64,000 nt of DNA. Origin: Beta vulgaris subsp. vulgaris. Taxonomy: Eukaryota > Streptophyta > Magnoliopsida > Caryophyllales > Amaranthaceae. Below, in pieces: positions 11,178 to 23,609 of the stretch. Under the pieces are notes generated by a model. It was not told where the DNA came from. It did not search any database and was given only the letters and a program-made list of their open reading frames with translations. The position numbers were made by a program, and so were the translations under genes. How positions within the stretch are numbered: the first letter of the stretch is position 1; each line of letters begins with the position of its first letter. The stretch is from the NCBI RefSeq assembly GCF_026745355.1, contig NC_079203.1:43868368-43932367 (forward strand), written 5' to 3'.

Positions 11178-12639
11178 TAAAAAAAAATACAGTCTAAGTT
11201 GATGAGCTTTTAATTTGGAAAAAGCAATATGGTGTAAATTAAAAATTGATGAAGTATTAACATTCTACTTTCCCCGTAACAAAAAAAACACAACATTTGC
11301 CATTTTGGGGTGTAACACAAAAACTGCAGCAATTTCATTTCTTACTATTTTAGGTAAGTTTCCTAGTATGAAATTGCCAAGTTGCCCCAAATTATGAAGA
11401 TTTAAAACATCATTAACAACTAAACTTAAAAAAATTAACACTAATTATTTCACCCTAATTTAACATCAGCAACCTTCCTCCACCGCTGACCTCACCAACC
11501 ACCACTTGCCAAACTACCACCAATCGCCAACCACCCACTGCCTACCTCACCACCAACCGCCGATCTCACCGCCAACCGCCAAATCGAACGCCACAAGCAC
11601 CAAATCGATCGCCACAAGCACCTACTTCCACCACCACAATCATACCACCAAATCGAACGCGATTTTGTGGTCTAATTGGCTTTCGAGTAATCTAGGTTTG
11701 ATTTCGTTTGATTTCGTTCAATTTTTTGGGTTAGTTTTCGTTCGAATTTTCTGGGTTTGATTTTGATCGATTTTCTGGGTTTGATTTCGTTCGAATTTTC
11801 TGGATTTGTTGTTTGAATATTATGGGTTTCATTTGTAGGTCGGTTTGGCGTTCGACTGCGGGCGCTCTTGGCAGTCGAGGGTGGTAGGGTAAGGTTCCCT
11901 CGTTCGCGCCAACAAAACCACCGCAGGTGGTGGGGAAAGGTAGTAAGCGGGTGGCGATTTGGCGATTTGGGTAGAAGTAAGGTGGTGGTGATGAAGGTGT
12001 TGTTGCGGTGGTTGTGGTGACTGGTGAAGGTGGTCCAGTGGTGGACGTGGTGGTTGGTATGGTGGTCAGTTTTAACCTACTTTCTCTCTCCTAACAAGCG
12101 GACAAGCCTAATCATACCACTAATATTCTAACCAAACCCCTAATAATACTTCATTAAGAAAAACTCCCTAGAAGTCCGTGTCGAGAGGAAATGTTGCAAT
12201 AATATTGTTCACAACAAGAATGTCACTTCTTTCCGTCCGCCAAATTCAGACGCTAAAAACGCGGAATCGGACGCTAAATACATTCCATCTGCTTTCTGAG
12301 GTGCTGAACTCTCCAACAAAAATGCAAATAGAGAGTAATCAAGATGTCAAATATACAGTTATAAACTTATGCCTGAAGGCATATTTCACAATACTTCATC
12401 TAGAATGTTAAGCAGAAAACAAAAATCAAAATTAAAGCCACAATTTGTAACAGCTAAACATTCAAACTTAACTCATTATACTTAATCAAATAGCGACATG
12501 ATAGAAGCTAAACTATAACCAATAACACTAATTATTGGCTAGAAAGTCTCAAGTTTATGCAATCTTATTGCTTCAGTCACAGAAATATTGTTTCATTGAG
12601 CACCTAAAACATAACACATCATCATGAAGCCATTCCTAG

Positions 12640-12926
12640 TAAGAAGTATACACCGATTTATCAGCTTAGCAGCAATAGATGTAAAACGTGCATAATCCCA
12701 ATCCTTAGGATGAGCACTTCCACCACAAATGATCATTTTTGGCCTAAAGTCCAAAGCTTTCTCCTCAAGCTTATCATAATCAATATACCCATGAGTTAAA
12801 TGTCCACCTGATGGAAGATCTAACCCCATAATTCTATCATGTGGGTTTAAACTGCTGTATATGCAGCCAAATTTGCTGGACTTCCAGAATAAGGTTGAAC
12901 ATTTATACCCCATTTTTCTGGGTTTT
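12640..12926 (-). pseudogene. Captured serine hydroxymethyltransferase fragment
   Basis: Read on the minus strand, this matches the middle of plant serine hydroxymethyltransferase: the [17 protein letters not shown] region, then [19 protein letters not shown], then IDYDKLE.KA..FRPK.II and DYARF.SIAAK. Two faults show it is not functional. The frame changes within the first block (stop codons in the [11 protein letters not shown] frame), and the usual stretch of about thirty residues between LTHGY and IDYDKLE is missing. The enzyme makes glycine and one-carbon units from serine, but only a small part is here, inside the CACTA element. A transcript from the minus strand could fuse it to the RRM fragment upstream. 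Confidence 0.82.
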
Positions 12927-13177
12927 GAAGGATTCGAAAATAAAAATCGAAAATAAAAAACATACGAAAAAAGGATTCGAAAATAAAAATCGAAAAAAAG
13001 AGAGGATAAATATGGGGTTTTGAAGGAGAATTGAGAAATTAACAAAAAAAAAAACTAGATCTGAAACAACCCACATAAAAAAACCCAAAAAATTCACTAA
13101 CCCTAAAACGAAAACCTGCGACGGTGTGAACCTTATAAATCGATCGAACCTCCTTCAAATCAGAGAAAGTGCGGGCT

Positions 13178-13402
13178 AGAGTTGTGCTTCTTTGATCCTC
13201 ATACGCCACCATTTCGCCATATCTTCAAAGAATTCAATCAAAAAAACAATAAATTACTAAACGAATTGAAAATTTGACGAAACAGATAAATTAACGAAAA
13301 AAATTGAAACAGATAATTTCGTACTGGGCAAAGACAGCAAGAAGATCGCCTTCAGTGAGATCGTAAGGAATGCCGCCGACGAAAACATAAGCAGAATGGT
13401 GA
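13178..13402 (-). pseudogene. Captured RRM protein fragment (RBMX2-like)
   Basis: On the minus strand 13402-13320 encodes AYVFVGGIPYDLTEGDLLA and VFAQY, the start of an RNA-recognition motif of the RBMX2/IST3 type of splicing protein. After an AT-rich gap that looks like an intron, 13208-13178 encodes AYEDQRSTTLA, a later piece of the same motif. The intervening beta strands are missing, so the domain is incomplete. Keeping an intron-like gap suggests capture from genomic DNA rather than from mRNA. Confidence 0.75.
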
Positions 13403-13760
13403 GAAAGAAAAAAATAGATAAGAAGTTAGAGATAGGGTTGGAAATAAGGTGGGTCGTGATTTTTTTTGATGACCAGCCATTGATTACCGTCCGCCAAGTT
13501 AGACGGTACACTTGTATAACGGACGCTAATTACCGTCCGTCCAAAAGTCGGACACTAATTATAGAAAAACGGACGCTAATTAGCATCCGCCCAAAGACGG
13601 ACACTAATTTTACAAAAACGGACGCTAAGTTGCGTCTGATTGGGCCGGACGGTAAAGTCAGACGCTAAAAGCGCGGATTCTTGTTGTGGTTACGAAGGAA
13701 GTATAAGATATTGTTACGATTAAGTACTGAATTAGAAGGTGTACAAACTATATGTCAGTT

Positions 13761-14496
13761 TAAAAGATAGAGGACATGCGTATAATTAAATTGTTATTCA
13801 AAGATATTAAGGTGCTAACAGGTGTAACTTAAGATAAGAAGATTTTATCTGCCTTTGTTATAATAATCTTGTGTAAGGGGTGTTATTGAGAACTGAAGTT
13901 CTATGTAGGGTGTTTATTGCAAATTTTCTGAAAAATCCGGCAATCGTAGTGTTTTGGACTCTGGAGATGGAGACTCAAAGTACCTAGACGTGGTTCCCAA
14001 TAATATTGGAAGAGTTATCCAACTTAATTGGCTGTCTTTGGACGTTCAATGTTAAAATTAATCGCTAAATTAAACTAACTATAGCATATTTTAAAGTCAA
14101 TAGCTTTGTGATGTGCCCAAATACATGCAAATATTAATTAAATATCTCAGTCAAGCCTCATTGTACTCCACGATAGTCTAATATGATTGCTTGATTGGGA
14201 TTGTAATCAAAGCGCATCATGTGTCATGCCTAAAGCCAACCCATTTAGGTAATTAAAAACTAAAAAACAATTAGAGGGGTTATTAATTAACAAATCCAAT
14301 CAATACTCTATCTCTTTCCAAATTTGATTAGAATATAGAAAAAATAATTAGTTTCATTCAATTCTAGCTGCCCAGAATTTTTTAAAAAAATTTCATTGCT
14401 CTAGTAGATGTTGATCATTACTGCAACATAACATTATCATAAGACGTACATGAGCCAAACAGCCCAAAAATAACCAAGTAACCCAACAAAACAACC
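13761..14496. other. Upstream region of the WAK gene
   Basis: AT-rich DNA with no open frame of interest. It should hold the promoter of the receptor kinase that starts at 14497, but I cannot point to a convincing TATA box or transcription start. Confidence 0.4.
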
Positions 14497-17400
14497 ATGC
14501 ATGTCTTAGTACTGTCAATTATAGTACTACTACTCTCGACAATAATTCCAACATGGTCTATAACACCAATGACCATGTTTACTGCCCCGAACATCACCAA
14601 ACTCGGTTGCCCGCGCAAGTGCGGCAACCTCACCGTCCCCTACCCATTCGGGGTCGGCTTGGCGTCCGGCTGCTCGAGAGGTGTGTGGTACGACATCTTT
14701 TGTATGACTTCTTTCGATCCTCCGAAAGCGTTTCTAGCAGCAGCTCATGATAAAGGTCGAAATGCGATGGAGATCCTCGACATATCTGAATCTCACATTC
14801 GTCTTAAGAACCAAGTTAGTTATAAGTGTTTCAACTCAACGGCTACAACATCCCCTTTTTTTTCGGACTCCACTAGCTTCAACCTCTTCACGGCTCGTGC
14901 TCCCTACACTGTGTCAGGTATGTAGTTGTGGCACCCTCGATCATAACATTGAGTCATTGATAGCGGAAGTGATGATTTAATATGTACGGGACTGTCTTGA
15001 TTACTTATTTATTTTTGCGTGAAATGCTTCTTTAGGAGTTTGTACTAGTATGGTTTATGTGCAATCAATGGATGCGTGGCTCTACTAATATAGTCCCTTC
15101 CATTCAAAATACAAGCTATTTTATAATACAAATGCAAAAATGTGTACAACTTTGGTTCATTTGTAGCAGCGGAAAGGAAGAGAAAGAAGGAGGAAAAAAA
15201 CATTAGCTTCTTATATTTTATCTAAATTTTCACTTTCCTCCAATATTCTCCCACTTTAAGGAGGAAAGAAAAGTGAAAATTTATTAAAGAGTCTTCCCTT
15301 TCAATTTCTTCCATTTTCTTTTCTTTAATTTTATTTTTTGAACCAAACATTTAAAAATAACAACTTTTCTTTCACTTACTTTCTTTTCTTTCCAAATCCT
15401 TTCCACCAAACAAGCTGATAATCATTTCACATAATGAATAGTATAACATCACCAACGATCTTATGCATGATATAAATATTTATCTATATATAATAACTTC
15501 TCCGTGTCAAAATACTTGAAATATTTTGACTTTTACACTATTCACATACTCCCTTTAATTGTATTTTGTAAATTCTAAATAAGGATAAATATAGTCATGG
15601 ATTGTGTTAAATTCGACTCGTCATCTAGTTTCAAATAGATATATATCAAATTTTTATAACTTTTAATTATAGGAAATTAGAGATACTAATAATTAAAGTT
15701 ACACATCGACAAGCATGTCCAGAGAAATATTTCAAGTAATATGAAGCATTAAAAGTAATTGAAGAGGACAATATATATGATGTATGTATATTTAAAATTT
15801 TAACAAAATCTCTCACACATGTGATATTTTCTTAAACAATATGGATAAGAGGAAGATACTATTTGGATCCGTGAAATCCAAAATTATTTCACAAATCCGT
15901 TTTATACAATGAAATATGTTGTGAAATATATCAACATATGTATAGTTAAGTTATAATATATTTTTAAGATAATTAAAATAGTCTCATCAATGTTCTTTTC
16001 TTGTAAAATATAAAATTAACTAAGTGATTTATAATTCTTTATACGGCAATATTTTTCTAATTATTTTATCTTTTTTCAAGTAAAACAAAAAAGATTATGT
16101 GGATCTAAATCCAGAGCCGTAAATCTGCAGATCTGGATATGGATCTGACTTTTTTAGATCGATAGATGCGGGTCAGATCAGGATCCATGTTTAAAAAAAT
16201 GGAATTGGGTCTGGATCAGATCTGGATTTAACCCGTTGTCGTCCTTAATGGGATCTATACTTCCAAATAGAAAACATGGCAAGAGTAGAACCCCCACAAT
16301 CTCAAATAAGAGTCTTGTAAAGTAACCAAGTACCATTGGATCAGATTAAAATTTAACTAGAACATGACTAAAATAGTTATTTGGATTAACTCAAAAATCA
16401 TTGTATCCGTCACTGTATGCAGCCTCTGCAAACAGGCTATTCGCTGTGGGGTGCCATGACTTCTCCCACTTCTCTGGAAGCTCTGAAGCCACTCGCATAA
16501 TGACCTCCAGCAATGGAGGTACCTCATGCACAAGCAATTGCAGCTCCGACGCCAAGGACGTGGTCGCTGGGCAATGTGAGGGCGTAGGATGTTGCCAAGC
16601 AGCTATTCCTAGAGGATTAAGGTCTTATTCGGTTAGTCTTGATCTCAAAAGTAATCACACAACAACCACATCTTACAACCCTTGTGGGTATACATTTGTG
16701 GCAGATAGAGAAAGTTTCAAATTTCACGGGATTTCAGATCTCGATGACCCCAATTTTATAAATAGGACAATGTATGAAGCTCCATTGGTGCTAGATTGGG
16801 TGATACCCAATACTACATGCGCCAATGCTCGGCGTGATCTCGAAACTTACGCGTGTAAGGAGAACACTACTTGTGTTGATGCGGCCGATAGTGGCATCGG
16901 AGGGTATCGTTGCAGTTGTCGTCCAGGCTATGAGGGCCATCCTTATCTTTCTCCTGGTTGCTCAGGTATATATGACATCTACTCTTTCATGTTTGGTAAA
17001 GTTAGCATTTCGCACATAACACAGCATGACTAAATTAAACAAAGATGAGTTTTAAAGTACATTAAATGATCAGCTTCTTGTTAATTTTTTGGCAGATATA
17101 AATGAATGTGCTGATGTAGATAAAAGTCCGTGCTCCATGATATGCACAAATACTCCAGGAAACTACACTTGTTCTTGCCCGTCTGGATATACCGGTGACG
17201 GTAGAAAAGATGGAACGAAATGCCAGAGACCATTTCCTGTTTTGCAGGTTGGATTAGGTAATTAAGCAACAACTTTTACCTCATGCCTGTACAAGAATCA
17301 ATCAGATTCTCAACTCAAATATCCTTAACTCTTGCAATAAGAATAAACTAGCTTTTTATGCATGCTATGCATTGCGGCGACATTTTTGGAATAACTATTA

Positions 17401-20400
17401 CCCAGTATTAAAACAAACCAAAAATCGAAAATTTGTATCTAATTGAAATACTTACAAATAGTATTTAAAAACACATTAATAAATAAGTATAAGTAATGAA
17501 ATTGCATCTCTAACTAATGTTTTTTGTTAAAGCTTTAAACAAGCAAACCCATGAACCATGATGAAATAAAAGTGACAAAAATAGTGCAGTCCTTTTTCTC
17601 TCTCTTCAGTTCTTAGCTACTCTCCCGATTTGCAAACCCATTCCCAATTTCACGCAATTCTTTTTTCCTTTTTATTTAATTAAAACAATGCGGTCGTCAC
17701 TTTTTCTCTCCTTTTTATCATTTTCCTCAATCCCCCCAAATCAAATCACACACTCGATTTCTCCTCATTCTCAGCTAAACCTCTCAATCTCCGCTTTTGT
17801 GGAACGGACTTCGAAGAGAAGCATTGAGTTTATCAGGGAGTTCTCGCCGAGTTCAGCTCCCGAGTCGTCGAGTTCACTCTCTTGAGACCTTCAACTATGA
17901 TTTTGTCATCATTTGGGGTAGCTTTGGCGGTTATGAAGATGCTCTTCATGTCGTCGATAAAAAATTTTTGAAATTAAGTTGATGGGCTGAAATTCGATAA
18001 TGGGCACAAATTTTTGATTTTAATATATGGTTGAAGTTTTTTTTTTCTCAAATTCTTTTTTAATATCTGGGCACAAATATAATCCGTGCTGAAGTATTTT
18101 ATCTCAATTTTTTAAAATATTTGGATACATATTTGAAGACATTTTTTGACGAAATTTGATTTTTTTCCGACAAATTCTGATGTAATTTTCATTTGAATTT
18201 CAATTTATTTGAATGCAATTTTAAATAAATTGTAATTTGAGTTTATTTTTTAAAAACAGTTTCAAACATGTCACATATTCGTAAGATTTATTGTAATTTG
18301 AGTTTAAATTTACTCGAACATATTACATATTCTTAAAATTTACTGAACATAGAACTTACACATACTTTTATTTTCAATAACAAATTGTGTGGCTGATTAA
18401 CAGTAAAGTATTCGCAAATTTGAGAATGTCGGATTTGAAAATACCGTGCAGCTCCAATCTATGAAGAAAATTGATTTTTTTTCTGGTTTGAAGTTTGTGT
18501 TTTTAATTGAGTTTGTGTTATGGAAAAATTTATTTGAGCTTGAATTTAAGTGTCTCTATAATCAGAATGTCGTGTATTGTTTTTGTTATTGTATGTGGTA
18601 TTAATGTGTGGCAAATTCTTGATTATGAATCTTTTTATTTGATTGAATCTTTTTAATTGTCAAGTTTATGTGATTGAGCATTATATGAGTTGATTGAATT
18701 TAATAGAGATTTAAATTTATTTTTTTGGCAAGTTTATGTGATTGAGCATTATATGAGTTGATTAAAAGAGATTTGATTGATTTTTCTTTTGGCAAGTTTA
18801 TGCATGGAATTAGTTTTGATTAACTGCTAGAGATTGTATTTGGAAATTTGGAATGTAATATTTATGTTATGGATGGGCAATTAAGTGAATTCCTAAAAAG
18901 ATATCATTACTCTCCCCTTAGCTTATATAATGGAGATATGTAGTCGCAAATCACAATACTACTTGCCAACGTTGAGCATTTGCAACGCGTCTAAACAATA
19001 CCAAGCAACAATTACTTATATATGATATGACATTAATATTGTTTTTCCATATTATAGTACAAGTACTAGAGGCAAATCCAAATGGATTATTATCAAACCC
19101 ATTACTTTTGGCTTGTAGCACGTTGCATGCATGCACTGTCATATCTTCTCAATTTTTAGTAAGTTCGGTGGATATCAAACCCATATATAGCTCTTAGGCT
19201 ATGTTTAGTTTGCCTGAAATTTTCTGATCTGAACTTATTTTTTCTGATCTGATCTGAACTGATCTAATTACAAGATCTTATCTTTTAGATTTTTCTCAAT
19301 ATATAAGAAAAAATATAGTCATGTGGGATCTTGTTTTATTAATATTCAATTATTATAATTTTTACTAATATGTAATGAAAGATATTTAATAGTAATAATG
19401 ATTTTTAAATCTAATCTGATCTGATCTGAACTTATTTTTTCTGATCTGATCTGATCTGATCTGATTAGATCTGAAATAAGCAAAAATAAGGTAAACTGAA
19501 CATAGCCTTAATACTAAACTATCCTTAACCCTATGGTACAGGTGTTGGATTTGGCTCCTTATTTTTACTCATTACTGGAAGTTGGCTATGCTTGGCAAGT
19601 AGAAGAAGAAGGTTAATGCAAATGAAAGAGATGTTCTTCCAAAGAAATGGAGGTTCATTGTTGAAGCAACTAATCAACCCCAGCAAACAAGATAACATGG
19701 AGCAAATAAAGGTATATACTATTGATGAATTGAAGGTCGCCACCATGAATTTCAAGGATGAAAGAATCGTTGGTCGAGGTGGTTATGGTACAGTTTACAA
19801 AGGATTTTTAGCAAATAATGAAATTGTTGCGGTTAAGAGATCAAAGTTCGTGGATGAGGATCAAATTGAACAATTTATTAACGAGTTGATCCTTCTTGGA
19901 CGAATAAGACACCCAAACGTGGTACGACTTCTAGGATGTTGTCTCGAGGTAGAAGTGCCATTACTAGTGTATGAGTTTATCTCCAATGGCACACTATATG
20001 ATCAAATTCATAATCGAAATGGCGCTTCTTGGTATTCATGGAGCAATTGTTTGCGGATCTCCATGGATTCGGCTAATGCTCTAGCACATATTCATACGGT
20101 ACCCATATTTCATCGAGACATTAAGTCCCAAAACATTTTACTAGACGATAGTTATACGGCAAAAATATCTGATTTTGGAGCTTCAAGATTGATTCCGTTA
20201 CATGAAACTCATTTGTCCACGGTGGTCCAAGGTACACTAGGATATCTTGATCCAGAATACTTTTTTTCAAGTCAATTGACGGAGAAAAGTGATGTGTATA
20301 GCTTTGGCGTAGTTTTGGCCGAGCTCTTGACAAGGACAAAGCCAATTTTGCCGGAGAGGCTAACTGAAGAGCATAATCAAAATTTGGCAACATACTTTGT

Positions 20401-20608
20401 CAAGTCTATGCAACAAGATAATATAATCAAAATTCTAGATTCTCAATTGGTTGCAGAAGCAACTAAAGAGCAACTCACCTCGATTGCTAAGCTTGTAGTG
20501 CGATGCTTAAGTCTTCAAGGTAATGATAGGCCAACAATGAAAGAAGTGGCGACGGGTCTTGAAAAATTATGGGAGCAAACGACGTACTTGTCGCCGAGAA
20601 AGAGGTAG
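14497..20608 (+). CDS. Wall-associated receptor-like kinase (WAK/WAKL)
   Basis: Four exons, 14497-14917, 16423-16965, 17096-17257 and 19542-20608, all splice in phase 1 with GT-AG borders and give 730 residues, the usual WAK length. In order: signal peptide (about 1-22); a galacturonan-binding GUB_WAK domain with [11 protein letters not shown]; an EGF-like region at the end of exon 2; a calcium-type EGF domain filling exon 3 (DINECAD...[11 protein letters not shown]); a membrane segment opening exon 4, followed by a basic stop-transfer RRRR; and a Ser/Thr kinase. The kinase has [32 protein letters not shown] and the [11 protein letters not shown] activation segment, so the catalytic residues are intact. 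The protein should span the plasma membrane, bind pectin fragments outside and signal inside. The loop before HRD is a few residues shorter than usual. Specific ligand and family number are not assignable. Confidence 0.92.
14918..16422 (+). other. WAK intron 1
   Basis: Donor GTGTCAG^GTATGT, acceptor TGTATGCAG^CCTCT. It includes a probable worn Stowaway-like MITE at about 15499-15747 (cttctccgtgtcaaaatacttgaa... ttcaagtaat) and an uncharacterised stretch at 16100-16250 rich in ggatctggat-like phrases. Confidence 0.75.
18659..18800 (+). repeat. Short tandem duplication in WAK intron 3
   Basis: The phrase caagtttatgtgattgagca, followed by ttatatgagttgatt, occurs twice about 69 bases apart, with a partial third copy (ggcaagtttatg) near 18790. 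Confidence 0.8.
19197..19507. mobile_element. Tourist/PIF-Harbinger-like MITE
   Basis: Ends GGCTATGTTTAGTTTGCC and, reversed, GGCTATGTTCAGTTTACC, flanked by TTA at 19194-19196 and 19508-19510. The interior is AT-rich with runs of ctgat repeats near both ends. The element ends 34 bases upstream of the WAK exon 4 acceptor, so it supplies sequence where the branch point and polypyrimidine tract should lie close by. Confidence 0.8.
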
Positions 20609-22840
20609 CCGGCCACCTGAAGGCACCATGGCACTCAATGGTTTGTCTACAAAGAGAAGTCCTGCGTAATTTTCATGATTAATAATCATGAAGATTTTGT
20701 TTTGGAAGACGACTAACAATGCACGATTAGCTTGTATGATTAAAAATCTCATATCTGGGGGGTTTATGGTTCCATTTTCTGACATAAATATTGCCAATTT
20801 TGTTACTTGTGTTTTTACTCATCAAGCTAAGGTGTTGTACGTCTGAAGAACCTCTTACTAAAGTGTTATTTCACTAGGAACACTACAAGAGGGAGTGAAT
20901 TGTAATGTAGAACTTATTGTCCAAATAATGCGGAATTTAAAACATAAGCGATAAGGAACTGAAAGTGAAAGAGAAATTTTTACGTGGAAACTTCTTGTCT
21001 CAATACAAGAAGGAAAACCACGACCTACTCAAGATTTAAACTCTTCACTATAATAGGAAATCTCCTATGATTCAACCTATTACATACGCAAGTTCCACTC
21101 GGAATTCCAACTCTCTCACAATCTCCACTCTATACTCTAGACTTAACTCTAAGTCTTTCAAGAGTTCCCACAACTCTTTACAAAAGGTTTACTCAAACCC
21201 TTCACCCCTAGATAGACTTCACCCTAAGTCACGCATATACAATAAGAAGTTACTCAAGTTCCTAACTCGAACTTGATACAAGAATTCACTCAAACCCTTT
21301 ACCAAGTTCCCATTACAAGAGTTCACTCAAACCCTTTAACCCCAAACTCAAATATAGACACTTGATAATTTGGTTTAACTCTAGCTAGTATATAGAAACT
21401 GAATAACGGTAAAGGAACATGGCACTTGTAGGAGCTTGGAACTGACTCAAACAAGCAATAGAACATATAATTCTCTTGTAACGTTATTCCTTAATTCAAA
21501 CCTTATGGAATGACATTAGTCAGACACTACGGAAAGACACTAGTCACACAATTTAAAACTTAATTGAAATTGTATATTTATAGCAGTCTTTTAGAATGAA
21601 CATGGGATTAATCATGTATTCGTGGTTAAACCATTTTCCCATGATGTTCCTCAACTAGAGGAACATGTTCCTTTTGTTACCCATGATCTCAGTTGAACGT
21701 GGAAGATGAAAATGTTACTGCTTCCTAAAATCTAGCATTTACTTATGCAGCAGTATTTTAAATTTGGTTTTAAATTAAAAACTATTTTAATTAATAACAC
21801 CAAAATTAAATCTTTTTATCAAATAATATATTTAAAGGATTTTCTTGTAAATTCGAAAATGATTTTATTTTAGAATAAAGATAAAATCTTTTACATAAAA
21901 GATCTTTTCTTTCATATCATATTTTAACCACATAAAATCATTTTCCTAAAATATAGCCTTTAAAAACTCAACAGAGTCCTTTTAAGCGTTGCGCAATCTT
22001 TTACACGCCTAGTTCCTTTAACTGCTACTTTGTTCCTTTAACTTGGATTAATAGACTAGCACGTCTGTTTCTTAGAGAGGAATAGACAGATAATTTCTTT
22101 AACAACACTCATTATACATATTATAAATCTAGGCTTTTTATTTTCAAAAACTGAAAAGATAAAATTAAATTAATTAAAATCAGATTCCTAAAGAAACCGC
22201 TTTATTAAACCTATTATATTTAAAACTTATCTTTTATTTTAAAACTAAAACTAATTCTAAAACAACTAATGCACATTATATATAAATATATATTTGATCA
22301 AGTAGAGATTTATTAAGAAAAAAACTCTAAATAAATTCTTATAGATTAAGATGATAATATGCATCAGAGTTATTGACTCTTAAATACTTTTGACTCTAAG
22401 TTCCACAAGTTCCTTTGCCCTTACGAATTCCCTTAAACCTTGTTCCATTACCTTTCATGTTTCCACATACTTACATGAATCATAGAAAATAAACTCATAT
22501 TTTCTGCCTTCATGCACCATGCTGCTCCAACTCAAGAATCGCATGTTGATAGATCCACCTTTGGAACTTCAGTGTGCTAGTTCCTTTAAGAAACTTCACA
22601 CTCATAGTTCCTGCTCATGAACTTCTTGTTTCAACTATGAAACGTTATATTGCTGCTCCACTCAGAAACTGCTCCAGAACTTCATATTCAATGTTGCTTT
22701 TAGGATGTACCTAGGGACCGCTCTATTTGTGTTCCTTATAGGAATTCTTTTAGGAACTTTACTTGTTGGGAGACCTTCATGATGTGATATATTCAACCTT
22801 TGCTGACTTATTTCGTGTTAATGTAATGTGCACATCACAA
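20609..22840. other. WAK 3' flank and unresolved repetitive DNA
   Basis: The first 200 bases are the WAK 3' untranslated and flanking region. From about 20860 (ggaacactacaagagggagt) the sequence reads like LTR-retrotransposon non-coding DNA: repeated phrases such as ctcaaacccttta, gttccttta and acaagttcc. I found no terminal repeats, target duplication or protein domains, so I leave its class open. Confidence 0.35.
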
Positions 22841-23609
22841 ATACATATGTTAGTTAGATATTAATTATTTGTTTACAATCATCAAAACACTACCTGACTC
22901 AACATAAAGTAGTTTCTCATTCCTCAATATACTTACTGTATACTTTAATATCTTAGAAAACGTATATGGATTGTCATAGTACTGTCGCTTGACACAAAAG
23001 CTTTCTTGCTTGCTGTGTCTCGTAATAAACTACTGTTCGGAAGATGCAAGAAAGAGTAAACATGGACAATAATATCATTGGTCTAATGACTTGATTCAAA
23101 GACAAATAAAGTGTTATCGTTTACGCATCATTGTCCATGAAACAACTTGAACATGAACAGTGTATTAGTAGTAGTAGTCCAACATACAAGTAGTCCACTA
23201 TTAATTTGCGAAAGCTACATGCACGATGCACATGCTGGTCTTGGAAATTCTTGTCTTCCTGTCGAAATTGTGTGAGGGTATCTAGATTCTTTTGAGGTGT
23301 TACCCATTGAGATAAAAGGCGGCAGTTGAAAATATAAGTGTTACAAGGCTCTCAACTGTTAAAAGGTATCAACTGTTAAAAGCCTAAAAGGTAGTATTAA
23401 TATGATATGTTGCCTTTGAAAGTTGAAACGTACGCACTTCTATTGAGTTGGTGTCATGGTGATGTGTGTAAAGGTCAACCTAATAAATTGTAGATATTTT
23501 CAGAAAATTTTTGCTGGAAAATATCTTTCAATCTTCCATTATGTAACAAAATATCGTTTACATAAATCTTGTGAGAACAATTGTCATATTGATTATTACT
23601 TTTTTTTGG

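Larger units (their letters stand above)
12210..13688. mobile_element. Non-autonomous CACTA element with captured host gene pieces (Pack-CACTA)
   Basis: The ends are CACAACAAGAATGTC and, reversed, CACAACAAGAATCCG, a variant of the CACTACAAGAA terminus. A 3-bp duplication, GTT, flanks it at 12207-12209 and 13689-13691. Subterminal regions contain repeated ccgtccg/acggacgctaa units in opposite orientations, as CACTA elements have. No transposase is present. The interior carries fragments of two unrelated plant genes, both on the minus strand. Confidence 0.85.
11269..13701. mobile_element. Stowaway-like element carrying a nested CACTA
   Basis: The left end, after TA, is CTTTCCCCGTAAC and continues to caacatttgcc. 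The right end, reversed, is CTTCCTTCGTAAC, and once the CACTA is removed it continues with a matching caacatttcc. That is about 33 bases of inverted repeat, with a TA duplication. Without the CACTA it is about 950 bp. The middle (11460-12070) is low-complexity coding-strand-like DNA (ccaccacca on one side, ggtggtgg on the other) that I cannot assign. Confidence 0.6.
10491..13760. repeat. Tandem duplication (about 156-bp unit), second copy split by insertions
   Basis: The block starting tatttaaccctatatattaa at 10491 is repeated at 10647. The second copy is interrupted at 10677-11177 by a MULE-like element, resumes at 11178-11268 (gatgagctttt, gcaatatggtgtaa, gaagtatt), is interrupted again at 11269-13701, and ends at about 13702-13760 (gttacgattaagtactgaattagaaggtgtaca matches ggtacaattaagtacgggattagaagatttaca at 10600-10640). 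Removing the inserts restores collinearity. Confidence 0.75.
17258..19541 (+). other. WAK intron 3
   Basis: Donor GGATTAG^GTAATT, acceptor ATGGTACAG^GTGTTGG. It separates the EGF exon from the membrane-plus-kinase exon, the usual place in WAK genes. The stretch 17580-17885 looks like a CT-rich leader and coding start of some other gene, but I do not recognise the protein. A Tourist-like MITE lies 34 bases before the acceptor. Confidence 0.8.

Noticed and set aside
14918..14925. Premature stop after exon 1 of the WAK gene
   Set aside because: The stop lies in intron 1; splicing at CAG^GTATGT removes it and the phase fits exon 2.
17688..17885. Small secreted protein in WAK intron 3
   Set aside because: The serine/leucine-rich frame has no match I recognise and starts in CT-rich leader-like DNA; more likely a captured or decayed fragment than a gene.
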